Notes: generated from the sequence alone by a model not told the origin. Positions 1-9,346 are shown, counted from the first letter of the stretch. The stretch: DNA of 64,000 bases from an uncultured Treponema sp. (GCF_934725225.1 NZ_CAKVAM010000005.1:173425-237424), one strand, 5' to 3'. A program made the numbers and translations.

Positions 1-1703
1 GTTTTATGAAATATTCTTGAAATAAGGTAGTTAATAAAATATAAAAATGGATGTTTATAAAACTTCTCTTTTTCAGAATTAAAATCATTCTCCTTTTTTA
101 TTAACTCCTCTTCTCTTTTCTTCAAAACCAGCTCTTTATTATCGTAATTTGTATTATTTGCATTTTTCTTTTGATAATCAAAATCATAAGTTTTTTCTTT
201 CGCTTCAAATGATTTTTCCAAAAACCCAATAACTTTTTCTATAGATTTGTTATTTTCAATATAAATATCATTTGCATTTTGAAGAATTTCTGGATTTTCA
301 GAAACAAGTTTTACTAAATCTATTTTTTCATTCAATTTTGTCAAACGATAAGATAAAGCTAAAAAACTTTGTCTGAAATCATCTGTTATAGTATTGGAAA
401 TTAAAATTTTATCTTTTAACAATTCTTTAGGAAGATAGTATTTTCCATTTTTTTCCCATAAATTATATATAATGTATTCTATGCATTGAACTTCACAAAA
501 AATACTATCCTCGCTATCAGGAAAAATCTTATTATAATTATCTTTTGTAATATTGAACAATTGTTGATTATCAGTTAATAGGAAATATTTAGCAGCTTCA
601 TATGATTTTGGATTTTTTATATTATTTTTATTTCGGATACATTGTATTCCTATTATAGAATCTATATCTCTTAATATTCTATCAGGATAAGATGAAAATG
701 TTGTTTTATATTTTTTTTCAAAACTTTCTTTCAGATTAATTTCATCATAAACACAATTTTCTTTTGTAAGTTCTGGTTTAGATAAAATTTCAATTTCCTT
801 GCCTAGTATTATTTCTCTTAATTTTTCTCTATCAAGTGGTATAATAGAGTTAAAATTTTCTTTATAGTATTTTTTTGCTTGTAAATAAACATCTAGACCT
901 TTTGCTGTAAAATTATTTCTTTCATAAGCAAGTTTCCAAGAAAAAAGAATTCCCCATGTCTCCTCAAAAGTATGTTCAAATAAATAAAATTTGACATCTG
1001 AGTCTTTTAACTGTTTAAAAACTTTTTCGTATGTTTTTTTATAATCAATTCCATCATAACCTAAATACTTCATTAAAATTGGAGTATCTAAAAAAAAGCA
1101 ACAATTAAAATAATTAAAGTCATAAATCTTCAAAGGTATTTCTTTTATTGATTGTGCTATATTAATATTTTCAATGAGTTTATATAAATCCTCTCTATTC
1201 TTAATTAAATATTTTAAATAAGAATTTCTTAAAGAATCATCTTCTGATTGTTGATATTCTTCATTTTCATTTGAATTATCTAAAATTACTCTATTAAAAA
1301 TGGCTTTACATTCTTGTTTTTTAATATTTTTATTTATTTTGCTATAAAAGTGAAAAAAATCATTTGTTAATTCATTTAACTTATCATTAAAATTCTTTTT
1401 TTCTTCTAATAACTTTTTAGAGAGTTCTTCCAAAGTTATTTCATATTTTTCATCAAATTCATAGCGAGAACCATTAATGATAAAATTTTCATTAACAAAT
1501 TTCTCAATTTTTCCTTTTGGAATGATTATATTATACTCATTTAAGTAAGCATTTCTTATTTTTTCATAATCGTAAATTACAACCTGAGTTTTTTGAAGAT
1601 GATAAATGACATTTCCTAATGCAAAAACAAGAACTTTTATTGGGTTTATTTCGCCTTGGATAAAGTAGACAATACCTAGTAATTTTTTATTATTTGAACT
1701 CAT
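1..1703 (-). CDS. PIN-like nuclease-domain protein, C-terminus cut by window edge
   Basis: A reading frame of 567 codons stays open from the ATG at 1703 to the left edge, so the C-terminus is missing. I do not recognise the N-terminal 200 residues, which are rich in Lys, Glu and Asn. From about residue 195 to 380 the order of acidic motifs resembles a PIN nuclease: FFLDTP near residue 204, a Glu-rich FEHTFEE segment, RDIDSI, and FLLTDN near 376. The tail is a charged coiled coil followed by a hydrophobic stretch (PFLYFINYLI) that may be a membrane segment. The start overlaps the DUF2971 gene by 14 nt and has GGAAG upstream, so the two are probably translated together. The PIN assignment is inference from motif order; a nuclease role in defence or RNA turnover is possible but not shown. 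Confidence 0.6.
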   Translation of the reverse strand, partial: MSSNNKKLLGIVYFIQGEINPIKVLVFALGNVIYHLQKTQVVIYDYEKIRNAYLNEYNIIIPKGKIEKFVNENFIINGSRYEFDEKYEITLEELSKKLLEEKKNFNDKLNELTNDFFHFYSKINKNIKKQECKAIFNRVILDNSNENEEYQQSEDDSLRNSYLKYLIKNREDLYKLIENINIAQSIKEIPLKIYDFNYFNCCFFLDTPILMKYLGYDGIDYKKTYEKVFKQLKDSDVKFYLFEHTFEETWGILFSWKLAYERNNFTAKGLDVYLQAKKYYKENFNSIIPLDREKLREIILGKEIEILSKPELTKENCVYDEINLKESFEKKYKTTFSSYPDRILRDIDSIIGIQCIRNKNNIKNPKSYEAAKYFLLTDNQQLFNITKDNYNKIFPDSEDSIFCEVQCIEYIIYNLWEKNGKYYLPKELLKDKILISNTITDDFRQSFLALSYRLTKLNEKIDLVKLVSENPEILQNANDIYIENNKSIEKVIGFLEKSFEAKEKTYDFDYQKKNANNTNYDNKELVLKKREEELIKKENDFNSEKEKFYKHPFLYFINYLISRIFHK

Positions 1704-2409
1704 AAATTTTTTCTTCCATTTTATCATTTACAAAATATATTTTATATTTATTGCCAACCGAGTTAAATATAAGTTTTTTAAAACTATCTTTGCATTCTCT
1801 TCCAAATATAATTTTTTTCTGAGAAAAATTTTCTATTGGAAAAAAATCCAAAGCTTCTTTATTATCGCATACTTTAAAAATTCTAAATTCATTTTCTCTT
1901 GAAAAAATTGAATCTTTAAGAAAAGCACCGTTCTTTATTATTTGAAAAAAATCAGTTCTATTAACCGTATTTTTTAATGTTGAAATATTATTAATAATAT
2001 CATTTCTATATTCCACATTTCCTGCAAAGCAATTAACATTTAAAGAAATCGTTTGAATTTCATTAGTAACTTTTAGTATGCCATTACTAGTAGTATTCTT
2101 GAATTCTTCATCAGGTATAGAAAACTCTATGCAAATACCTCTGTGAGAATCTCCATAAAACGACCAAAAATATCGTTTTATTTCATCATAATTATCCAAC
2201 TTATTTGAAACATCAAACAAACACAGAACTTTTAAATTTGAAATATAACAACGTTCTTCATACTTTAGATTTTTCAAAAAATCATTATCCCTTAATAACG
2301 CACAATCAAAAACATCATTAAAATTATTTGGATTGGAAAGAGTTAACTGCTCTTTTATAATATTATCCAAAACATATAATTTCATCGGACAAAATTTTCT
2401 AAAAATCAT
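1690..2409 (-). CDS. DUF2971 family protein
   Basis: 239 residues with the hallmarks of DUF2971: an N-terminal LTLSNPNNFNDVFDC segment near residue 25 and the YFWSFYGDSHRGICIEFSI block near residue 80-100, where the family usually has a W-S-x-Y-x-x-x-H-x-G-x-C-I-E pattern. The family is of unknown function and is often found in accessory and defence-type islands. The start ATG overlaps the stop of the upstream glycosyltransferase in an ATGA tetranucleotide, and the stop overlaps the start of the PIN-like gene by 14 nt, so it is the first gene of a coupled two-gene cassette attached to the end of the glycan operon. Base composition is very AT-rich compared with the glycosyltransferase just upstream, which suggests separate acquisition. 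Confidence 0.8.
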   Translation of the reverse strand: MIFRKFCPMKLYVLDNIIKEQLTLSNPNNFNDVFDCALLRDNDFLKNLKYEERCYISNLKVLCLFDVSNKLDNYDEIKRYFWSFYGDSHRGICIEFSIPDEEFKNTTSNGILKVTNEIQTISLNVNCFAGNVEYRNDIINNISTLKNTVNRTDFFQIIKNGAFLKDSIFSRENEFRIFKVCDNKEALDFFPIENFSQKKIIFGRECKDSFKKLIFNSVGNKYKIYFVNDKMEEKIYEFK

Positions 2410-3281
2410 TTTACCTGTATTTTATATTTTAAATTAATTTCATTAGACTCAAGCTCTCTCATCTCTCCCAATACCTTTTTATTCATCTCCCATCTTTCCT
2501 TGTCAAAGAACCAGCCGAATTTATTGAAATATTTGACTGCGCTTTTAATGTGTTCCAAAAGCATTTTTTTATTCTTGTAGCTTTCTTTTGCATGGTCGTG
2601 AATTATCGTAACGTCCGGATAGAACAGAGTTTTTCCAACTCGGTGCAGACGGCGGATAAGGTCAAAGTCCTCGCAGTACATAAAATACCGATCGTCAAAA
2701 AATATATTGTTCTTCTCAAGCGCGCTTGTCCGCATGAACATAAAGCAACCGCTAAGGCACGGCGGATTCATGATTTTGTCATAACAGCTCATTTTCAGAG
2801 TGTATCTGTCATTCATTTTTTGAATCAGTTTCGTCTTTGGCATGAACCGGCGGAAAATCAGGTCGAAAGGAGTCGGAAGCAGTTTACACAAATACTGAAG
2901 TTCGCCGTTCGGATAGACAACTTTTGGAAGAACATAAACAGCATCTGAATTGCCGTCCATAAATTCAACAAGTTTCGGAAGAACATCTGGCGCAAATTTT
3001 ATGTCAGGATTCAGAACAATGTGATATTCACTTTTTTCCTGAACTGCCTTTTTTATCGCAATATTATGAGCCGCACCATAGCCGATATTTTTACCGTTAA
3101 ATATGTACTCGGATTTTTCAACATCCTCGCAAACTTCACGTAAAGATTCGTCAGGCGAATTATCGACAAAATAAATTTTATCCATAACTTCGGATTTTTT
3201 TACGCAGTCAATAAGCGCAGACAGCTGGTCTGCACGAGTTTTGTAAAGGACAACGCTGGACGTCAGCATAGATAGCTCCAT
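2406..3281 (-). CDS. Glycosyltransferase family 2 (rhamnosyltransferase-like)
   Basis: 291 residues with a GT-A fold layout: SVVLYKT strand at the N-terminus, VDNSPDES nucleotide-binding loop near residue 40, the NPDIKF motif near residue 92 that takes the place of the DXD, GCFMFMR near 180, and YCEDFDL near 203 as the catalytic-base region. This arrangement is typical of WbbL/RfbF-type transferases that add a deoxysugar or hexose to a lipid-linked O-antigen repeat on the cytoplasmic face. The donor sugar cannot be read from sequence. It lies at the promoter-distal end of the glycan operon and ends in an ATGA overlap with the DUF2971 gene. Confidence 0.85.
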   Translation of the reverse strand: MELSMLTSSVVLYKTRADQLSALIDCVKKSEVMDKIYFVDNSPDESLREVCEDVEKSEYIFNGKNIGYGAAHNIAIKKAVQEKSEYHIVLNPDIKFAPDVLPKLVEFMDGNSDAVYVLPKVVYPNGELQYLCKLLPTPFDLIFRRFMPKTKLIQKMNDRYTLKMSCYDKIMNPPCLSGCFMFMRTSALEKNNIFFDDRYFMYCEDFDLIRRLHRVGKTLFYPDVTIIHDHAKESYKNKKMLLEHIKSAVKYFNKFGWFFDKERWEMNKKVLGEMRELESNEINLKYKIQVK

Positions 3282-3362
3282 GTCTGTTTTGTTGAGAAAA
3301 ACATGATTTTTGGAAATTTTGTTTTTATGATTTAGATTTAAAAGTTTTTATTTTTGAGAAAT

Positions 3363-4055
3363 TTATTTCTTTATTGATTTCAAAAGAATGATACGGTCTT
3401 TAAGTCTTGCAAAAAATGGACGGCTACTTTTTTCTGATGAATTGCTGGCATTCGAATTGTGCCTTCTGTAATGAATCAGCTTTTCGTCAGAAAATTTCAC
3501 TTTGTATCCATTGAAAGCCGCAAAGTTTCCGATATAGGAATCATGCATAGGAAGCTTTTTCGGAAAAGGCAGCAAGGCTTCGCAAAGTTTTTTTGAAAAG
3601 CACATACAGCAACCGTGATAGCCGTTTTTCAGAAGGTTATAGAACTTTCCACTTTTGGTATGGTTCAGCTTGAAGAAAGATTCCGATGTCTGATTTCCGT
3701 TTCCGTCTACAATGTCCGCATCGTGAATCACAAGGTCGCTGTCTTTAAGTTTTTCCATGCAGACTGAAACTTTGTCCACCGTCCATTCATCGTCCTGGTC
3801 AGAAAGAAAGATGAAGTCGCCTTTTGCGTTTTTCAGGGCATTTTCAAGGTTGTAAATCGGCGAATGAAAAGAGTTGTTTTCAAGCAGATGAATCCGGCTG
3901 TCGTTGAATGATTTTATTATCTCAACAGTTTTGTCAGCCGAAGAATCGTCTGAAATCACGACTTCGTCATCGTTTCCAAGCTGAGAGAGAATCGACTCCA
4001 GTTGTATTCGTATGAATTTTTCGCCGTTGTAAGTCGGCATACAGACAGAAATCAT
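3363..4055 (-). CDS. Glycosyltransferase family 2
   Basis: 230 residues. The N-terminal SVCMPTYNGEKF strand, ISDDSSADKT loop near residue 35-45 and LSDQDDEWT motif near residue 84 (metal-binding DXD) identify a GT2 enzyme of the sort found in O-antigen and capsule loci. HYRRHNSN near residue 195 is a conserved C-terminal motif of this subgroup. It is shorter than the downstream relative at 4146-5090, which shares the DQDD(E/V)WT motif; the two are probably diverged paralogues adding successive residues. The donor and acceptor are unknown. Confidence 0.85.
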   Translation of the reverse strand: MISVCMPTYNGEKFIRIQLESILSQLGNDDEVVISDDSSADKTVEIIKSFNDSRIHLLENNSFHSPIYNLENALKNAKGDFIFLSDQDDEWTVDKVSVCMEKLKDSDLVIHDADIVDGNGNQTSESFFKLNHTKSGKFYNLLKNGYHGCCMCFSKKLCEALLPFPKKLPMHDSYIGNFAAFNGYKVKFSDEKLIHYRRHNSNASNSSEKSSRPFFARLKDRIILLKSIKK

Positions 4056-4145
4056 AAGTTTATTTGTTCCTTAACAGAGTGAGTAGAAATGAAGGATTCT
4101 TATTTTAAAAACAAAAATTTATATAGTTAAACGAAAAATGCTTTT

Positions 4146-5090
4146 TTAGAGAAATAGTAAATAGCCAATATTTCTCTTTATTCCATGTTTTAAAAATCCA
4201 TTTTTTATAACAAAAAATATTCTGTAAATTTTTGAATACTCTTTTAGATTTGCAAAAATATTTAATTTATTAAGCTCTATTTCTGAAAGCTTTTCTTCAA
4301 AATAACTTTTAAAGAATAAAGCAAATTTTCTATATGCTTTAAGTTCTTCTTGATATTTTTTCTTATCCAAAAATCTTCTTATAATATATTTTGATGATTT
4401 AGTATCATATGCACCAACAACATTTTTTCCATGTTGCCTGTATAATTCTATAGTTTTATCAACATAGATTTTTTTACCAAATTCACAAGCAATTGTTGCA
4501 AAGAAAGAATCATGCATAATTATTGATGAAGTATCTTTAAGTAAATCTTGCTTATTCAAAAAAACAAAATTTTTTAACTCATTATTTATAAGCATTACAC
4601 ATCCGGTAACATTGTTTTGTACAAAATAAAAATGTTTATTTTTGGGATTTTTTGGCAGATTCATATAATTAATATAAGAGTCTGAAATTCTATCAAGATT
4701 CTCTTCAACAACTTCTAAATCACCATGAATTAAAACTGGTTTGTTTTTTATATCTTCAGATAAAATACTATATCTATTTATAAGCGTGCTTACATGGTCT
4801 TTCGTCCATACATCATCCTGGTCGCTGAACAAGAACAAATCGCTTTCAACATTTTCAAGCATATACAAAAAATGCTTACAAGCAGATTTATTCGGCTCAT
4901 GCTTAGGCAAAATTCTTATTCTTTCATCTTTCTTTGAATAACCAGCAATGATTTTTAAAGTATTGTCAGAACTTCCGTCATCAGAAATATAAAGAATAAA
5001 ATCCTTAAAGTCTTGATTTAAAATTGAATCAAGCTGTTCACGAAGATATTTTTCTCCGTTGTATGTTGCGAGAAGAATTGAAATTTTCAT
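4146..5090 (-). CDS. Glycosyltransferase family 2
   Basis: 314 residues with ISILLATYNGEKY at the start, ISDDGSSDNT near residue 34 and FSDQDDVWT near residue 90, which is the DXD metal site. LYRQHGKN near residue 218 matches the C-terminal HYRRHN motif of the neighbouring GT2. The last 80 residues are lysine-rich and hydrophobic and may associate with the membrane. The gene is much richer in A and T than the two GT2 genes on its 3' side, which points to a patchwork origin of the locus. The sugar specificity is unknown. Confidence 0.85.
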   Translation of the reverse strand: MKISILLATYNGEKYLREQLDSILNQDFKDFILYISDDGSSDNTLKIIAGYSKKDERIRILPKHEPNKSACKHFLYMLENVESDLFLFSDQDDVWTKDHVSTLINRYSILSEDIKNKPVLIHGDLEVVEENLDRISDSYINYMNLPKNPKNKHFYFVQNNVTGCVMLINNELKNFVFLNKQDLLKDTSSIIMHDSFFATIACEFGKKIYVDKTIELYRQHGKNVVGAYDTKSSKYIIRRFLDKKKYQEELKAYRKFALFFKSYFEEKLSEIELNKLNIFANLKEYSKIYRIFFVIKNGFLKHGIKRNIGYLLFL

Positions 5091-5132
5091 AGTTTTCGCT
5101 GTCTTATATTTTTTTAGAATAGTTAGAGTGTA

Positions 5133-6389
5133 TTAATTTTTATATTTAAAAATATGTTTTAATAAAAATAGTTTTTTAGACTTACTTTTATAAACAATAT
5201 CCAATGAAAAATTTTCACAAGTGCCCAATGTTCCTATAATTGCAAAAACTATGAAACCTGTAGAACTGATTAAAAGAGGATTTGTTCCACTAATAAAAAG
5301 ATACGCTAAATATCCTATAGAAATAGTAATTTTAAAAAATCTATCAAAAACAGTATTTTTAAAAATAAAAAAAACAGGAGAAAGAAGCAGTAAACATAAG
5401 ATAATAGTTTGAATAAGACCAAAATCTTTTATAAGATCATAATAAGAAAGTTCTGTATAAGAACAAAACCTATTGAAACCTTTTGAATAAAAGATTGTTC
5501 CAGGCCCTTTTCCACAAAAAACAAATTGTAAAGGATTTTGCTCAAATAAATTCCGATATGAAATTATATGATTTTTCTTTACTCCAAGAGAAGAAACATC
5601 ATTATCATTTAATAATTTCATAATAACAAGAAGTGCAGATATTGCAAATAAAATAAAAATTAGAATAAATTTTAGAGTTTTTTTCTTTATATAAAATGTA
5701 TAAAAAGAATACGCAAATAATACAATCATAATTCCAGAGAGCATATTTGCACGTGTTCCTGAACAAAATAACGCCCCCATAAAAATTAGCATCTGAATCA
5801 GATAGCTATTTTTTTTTGTAGTAAAGTAATAGTAACAGACAAAAGCTAGACATATTGTAAAAACGGAAGATGTTCGTATATAAACAGAAGCAAAATGTAA
5901 ACCTAAAAAAGTTCTATTCATATTAACCATTACAACATTGTTATGAGTTGAAAAAAAAGAGTAAAAAATGGACTCAATATCAGGAGAACTAGTCATAAGT
6001 AAATAAATTGCTATATTAACAATGGCAACAAATAACATTACATAATAGAAAATTTTTATACTTTTTAAATAATGATTACTACACCAAAAAATGTATGTTA
6101 AAAATAAAAATGATTTTAATATGCCATTAGTTCGCTGATAATCTAAATTTTCATCAAACATTAAACCTAGTAAAAATGAAATGAAATATACACATAAAAA
6201 TACGAGAATAATTTTTAAATCTCTAAAATTTGCAAAAGGCAGACTCACAAGAACAAATAATACAAAACTAATGTTTTTTAAATGTAATAACTCATTCGTT
6301 GGATCAACAAGAACTGAAAAAATCAAAATTGCATTCAGTAAAAAACTTAATGATTTCAATTTTGTCATATATAATGGATTTAGTTTCAT
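5133..6389 (-). CDS. wzy: Wzy-type O-antigen polymerase/ligase
   Basis: 418 residues, almost all hydrophobic, with about ten to twelve predicted membrane helices and a larger loop around residues 245-315 (NDNDVSSLGVKKNH to TELSYYDL) as in Wzy polymerases and O-antigen ligases. Such proteins join lipid-linked repeat units on the outer face of the inner membrane. Family assignment rests on topology, a short Arg-containing segment (FCSGTRANML near residue 210) and its place among glycosyltransferases and a flippase, since Wzy proteins share little sequence. WaaL-type ligase is the main alternative. Confidence 0.7.
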   Translation of the reverse strand: MKLNPLYMTKLKSLSFLLNAILIFSVLVDPTNELLHLKNISFVLFVLVSLPFANFRDLKIILVFLCVYFISFLLGLMFDENLDYQRTNGILKSFLFLTYIFWCSNHYLKSIKIFYYVMLFVAIVNIAIYLLMTSSPDIESIFYSFFSTHNNVVMVNMNRTFLGLHFASVYIRTSSVFTICLAFVCYYYFTTKKNSYLIQMLIFMGALFCSGTRANMLSGIMIVLFAYSFYTFYIKKKTLKFILIFILFAISALLVIMKLLNDNDVSSLGVKKNHIISYRNLFEQNPLQFVFCGKGPGTIFYSKGFNRFCSYTELSYYDLIKDFGLIQTIILCLLLLSPVFFIFKNTVFDRFFKITISIGYLAYLFISGTNPLLISSTGFIVFAIIGTLGTCENFSLDIVYKSKSKKLFLLKHIFKYKN

Positions 6390-6632
6390 TTTTTATAAAT
6401 CTACCTTTAAGCTAAACAGAAAGGATTTTGCTTTACCTTGCAATATCCTAATAATTTATAATTATCAATTTTCAAAAAATATTTTTTTTATAATAATCAA
6501 GAGATTTCATTTTCAAAAATTACAAAAATCAACCCCGATAGAATATTTATACCTAAAAATTATTTTTAATATTTATTTTAGTAAAGCAATACTAAATCAA
6601 AATGCTTTCACGTTTCTGCAAGTCTTTTTCTA

Positions 6633-6879
6633 TTAAAGCCCAAAATCTTTTAAAAATATTAAATATATTGAAAGCAGCTCATTTATCTCATTTTGATTTG
6701 AATCAATATATAAATTATTTTCACAATCAAAGTGGATAAATTCATTAAGACTTTCTTCTTGATTGTTTTTTGAGACAACAACCATTTCCTTAGAAAGTTG
6801 CCCTTTTATTTTTAATTTTTTAGATTTCTCCAATATACTCTTCCAATGAATTTTGAACATATTCTACAAATGCTTTCAT
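6633..6879 (-). pseudogene. Small ORF, possibly frameshifted remnant
   Basis: A 75-codon frame (start ATG 6860) encodes KGQLSKEMVVVSKNNQEES and ends SIYLIFLKDFGL. A second frame opens at the ATG at 6879 (MKAFVEYVQNSLEEYIGE) with GGA nine bases upstream and stops where the first becomes protein-like, so a single frameshift may have split one gene of about 80 codons. No family is recognised. It lies between the polymerase and a glycosyltransferase, with 243 nt of AT-rich sequence downstream in which I see no gene. Confidence 0.3.
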
Positions 6880-6916
6880 TTTTTATATTTCCAATATGTT
6901 TTAATAATTCAATCTT

Positions 6917-7879
6917 CTATCTGAACAATTCACTCAAAAACTGCTCCGTCCCATATTCTGGAAATATTTTAGTTTCAATTTTTCGAGATGCATTTAAATC
7001 AATATCATCAGCTCCTGAGATAATTGCATATCTTGTAATATCTATATTCTTTTCTTTATTAATATTTTTGTTCGTTGTAAAAAGAAAATTGTTCATCGCA
7101 ACTGTTTCTATAGTACGCATTGTTAGTCCAGACTGATCTGGATGGCATAAATCCAGAACGGCTTTAGCTCTTTTTAACAAGGCTAAATATTCGTCATAAT
7201 TCAATGGATTATGTAATATACATTCTTTTAAGAATTTTTTACTTATAGACTTATTGAATAAAAGTTTTAAATACTGAATTTTCCCGACTAGAATTTTAAG
7301 AACAATTTTTTTATCGCTGTTTTCATACTTTTGGAATATCTCATTGAGCATTTTTATTCTGTTTGAATGAGCCCAACCAAGAAAGAATAAATCAATATCT
7401 TTTTCATACGAAGGAACAGAAACTTCTCTTGCAAACAAAGCTCTATATTTAAATCCATATTTTTCGCAGTCATCAAAGTCAAAAGAAAATACTGAATTAA
7501 ACAGCTTTATAATATTTAACAATCCAAGATTTCTTTTTATTGAATCCCATTCGTATAAAATAAATTTTGCCTTTGGTTGAGATTTACGCAACACTTGTAC
7601 AATTTCTGCATTAAAGACATCTCCCTTTATTACAAAAACAAAATCATATTCTTCGACTGCTTTAGAATAAATTTTCTTTAAGAGATTCTTTTGCAGGCAT
7701 TTCATCTGCCAATTTTTGCTAATATGGACAATAAGCTTATAAAATGGAAATTTCTCCCAAGCGTTTATATAATCTATAATAGCTTCTTCTTTCTCAAGAT
7801 TTTCCTTTATAACTTTTTCATAATCATAAAATCCGATTCCAAAGAAAAGTATTTTCTTTTTATTGATTGCTTCAATCAT
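6917..7879 (-). CDS. GT-B type LPS glycosyltransferase (CgeB-like)
   Basis: 320 residues. The N-terminal ILFFGIGFYDYE strand, the YEWDSIKRN segment near residue 118, FSFDFDDCEKYGF near 132 and the C-terminal region with LDLCHPDQSGLTMRTIET near 240 are typical of LPS-core and capsule proteins of the CgeB/DUF3880-like group, which have a GT-B fold. The E-T pair in the last motif corresponds to the nucleotide-binding Glu region of GT-B enzymes. Its ATG overlaps the stop of the upstream epimerase gene by one base (TGATG), so translation is coupled. The donor sugar is unknown. Confidence 0.7.
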   Translation of the reverse strand: MIEAINKKKILFFGIGFYDYEKVIKENLEKEEAIIDYINAWEKFPFYKLIVHISKNWQMKCLQKNLLKKIYSKAVEEYDFVFVIKGDVFNAEIVQVLRKSQPKAKFILYEWDSIKRNLGLLNIIKLFNSVFSFDFDDCEKYGFKYRALFAREVSVPSYEKDIDLFFLGWAHSNRIKMLNEIFQKYENSDKKIVLKILVGKIQYLKLLFNKSISKKFLKECILHNPLNYDEYLALLKRAKAVLDLCHPDQSGLTMRTIETVAMNNFLFTTNKNINKEKNIDITRYAIISGADDIDLNASRKIETKIFPEYGTEQFLSELFR

Positions 7880-8709
7880 CAGTCTTCCCCTAGAATCTTT
7901 TTTATCTTTGTATTGTCTCCCCAGATTGCAAGCGAATCGTAAGGTCTGTCCGGGAATGCGCCGTATTCAAGTTTGATGTCAAGATTGTTTTCCTTGATAA
8001 ATCGCTCAACCCGGGAAGCAAGTGTCTCAGGCTTTCCGCAGCAGGCGTTTATTGTTCCGAAAACCGTGTCATTCAGGATAACAGCGGCCACCTGTTTGCA
8101 GAAGACATTGAAATCCAGAAAGTCGAACTGGTTTATTCCAGACGTGAACGGAAATGTCTTCTTTCCGTCCGCCGCAGCCTGCATTATCTTTGAGAAAATC
8201 GAGCAGCCTTTCACAGTGTTGTCAACAATGTAAAAGCCACGCACCCACTGTAGCCGGGTCTCTGTATTTTTTACGAGCAGCTCCGTCATCTGTCGCAGCG
8301 CGTTCTTTGCTATTCCGTAAAGTGAAAGCGGATTGCACGGAGTGTTCTCGTTTATGCTTCCCTCGTGGAACCCGACCTCGTGCATGCTGCCAAGAACGAC
8401 AAGCTTCTTCACCCCGCCGCAAACCATTTTCTTAAGGAATTCATAATGCTTCGGAAGGTCAAGGATGTGGTTGTCCGAGGCATGCTTGAATCCGTCCCGC
8501 CAGGCAAGATGGACAAGAACATCAGGCTTGCCGAAATGCTCAAACGGATTCTCTATTTCAAAAAGATTTCCGGCAATGGAAGAGACATTTTTATATCCAT
8601 AAGTAAAATCAGTGAAGTCCGAGGCGACAATCTCATTTCCGCTTTCTGAAAGCTCCTTTATGATTCCGTGCCCCATAAAACCGTTCGCACCAGTTACAAG
8701 TATTTTCAT
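7879..8709 (-). CDS. NAD-dependent sugar epimerase/dehydratase
   Basis: An extended-SDR nucleotide-sugar enzyme of 276 residues. ILVTGANGFMGHG is the N-terminal dinucleotide-binding GxxGxxG motif, VVLGSMHEVG near residue 108 holds the Ser region, and YGIAKNAL near residue 133 is the catalytic YxxxK. I choose the ATG at 8709, which has GGAA six bases upstream, over the TTG four codons earlier. It probably makes or interconverts a sugar for the O-antigen; the exact reaction is not readable. Its DNA is visibly more GC-rich than both neighbours, which suggests a separate origin. It is slightly shorter than the usual 300-330 residues of the family. Confidence 0.8.
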   Translation of the reverse strand: MKILVTGANGFMGHGIIKELSESGNEIVASDFTDFTYGYKNVSSIAGNLFEIENPFEHFGKPDVLVHLAWRDGFKHASDNHILDLPKHYEFLKKMVCGGVKKLVVLGSMHEVGFHEGSINENTPCNPLSLYGIAKNALRQMTELLVKNTETRLQWVRGFYIVDNTVKGCSIFSKIMQAAADGKKTFPFTSGINQFDFLDFNVFCKQVAAVILNDTVFGTINACCGKPETLASRVERFIKENNLDIKLEYGAFPDRPYDSLAIWGDNTKIKKILGED

Positions 8710-8791
8710 GCATTGTTCCAAAAATTGTTGATTTTAAAATTTGTAAATAATTGTCTAGTTACTTTTTTTATTGCTGATACCAGAAAGGTTA

Positions 8792-9346
8792 TTAAAGATA
8801 TTTGATAATTTTAGCAGGAACACCTGCTACTACAGTTTTCTCAGGCACATCATGTGTTACAACTGAATTTGCGCCTATGACGCAGCCATTGCCAAGCCTA
8901 ATACCAGGAATTATTTTTGCTCCAATACCTATGAAAACATTATCACCTATAGAAGTTTGTTTTATTTCTAAGTCAGTTTCCATAATATGTTTACCTGGAA
9001 TATACTGATGATTGCAGTCTGATATATAGACATACGCAGAAATCACACAATTGTTTCCAATCGCAAGATTGTCTGTGGCAATTATATGACAACCTTGCTC
9101 AATAGAAGTTTCATTACCTATCGTGAGTCTTGGAGAAAAACTTTGCTCGTGCCATTTTGAAATAGCTTCTATTCTAGCTCCGTTCAAGATATGCACATTA
9201 TTTCCAATATGAATATATTTTTTACCAACAATTCTCATTGGTTTTATGATTTTAGAATGTCGTCCGAAATATCCATATCGTATATTTTCCTTGAAATGCA
9301 CAAGGAGAGTATGTATTTTTCTTTGAATTTTACAAAACAATGTCAT
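8792..9346 (-). CDS. Left-handed beta-helix O-acetyltransferase
   Basis: 184 residues from ATG 9346, chosen because it has GGA seven bases upstream and because the protein then aligns end to end with its neighbour at 9387-10007 (both begin with about 30 residues before FG(R/K)HS(K/R)(I/V)IKPMRI). Repeated hexapeptides such as IGNNVH, IGNNCV, IGDNVFIGIGAKI and GANSVVTHDVPEKTVVAGVPAK mark the trimeric LbH acetyltransferase fold. The catalytic His region is in SDCNHQY. It most likely O-acetylates a sugar of the glycan. A 10-G tract lies 43-52 nt upstream and may control translational coupling to the preceding paralogue. Confidence 0.85.
   Translation of the reverse strand: MTLFCKIQRKIHTLLVHFKENIRYGYFGRHSKIIKPMRIVGKKYIHIGNNVHILNGARIEAISKWHEQSFSPRLTIGNETSIEQGCHIIATDNLAIGNNCVISAYVYISDCNHQYIPGKHIMETDLEIKQTSIGDNVFIGIGAKIIPGIRLGNGCVIGANSVVTHDVPEKTVVAGVPAKIIKYL

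Noticed and set aside
1..2409. Known named anti-phage system
   Set aside because: I could not match the PIN-like/DUF2971 pair to any system I can name with confidence.
2550..2948. 132-codon plus-strand ORF inside the GT2 gene
   Set aside because: Antisense shadow of a clear glycosyltransferase with intact motifs.
6181..6636. 151-codon plus-strand ORF
   Set aside because: It lies over the Wzy-type gene and AT-rich spacer; its product is low-complexity Lys/Phe/Asn sequence with no motif or ribosome-binding site.
8154..8649. Plus- and minus-strand ORFs across the epimerase gene
   Set aside because: They are shadows of a GC-rich coding region; the SDR motifs and ribosome-binding site support only the 7879-8709 minus frame.
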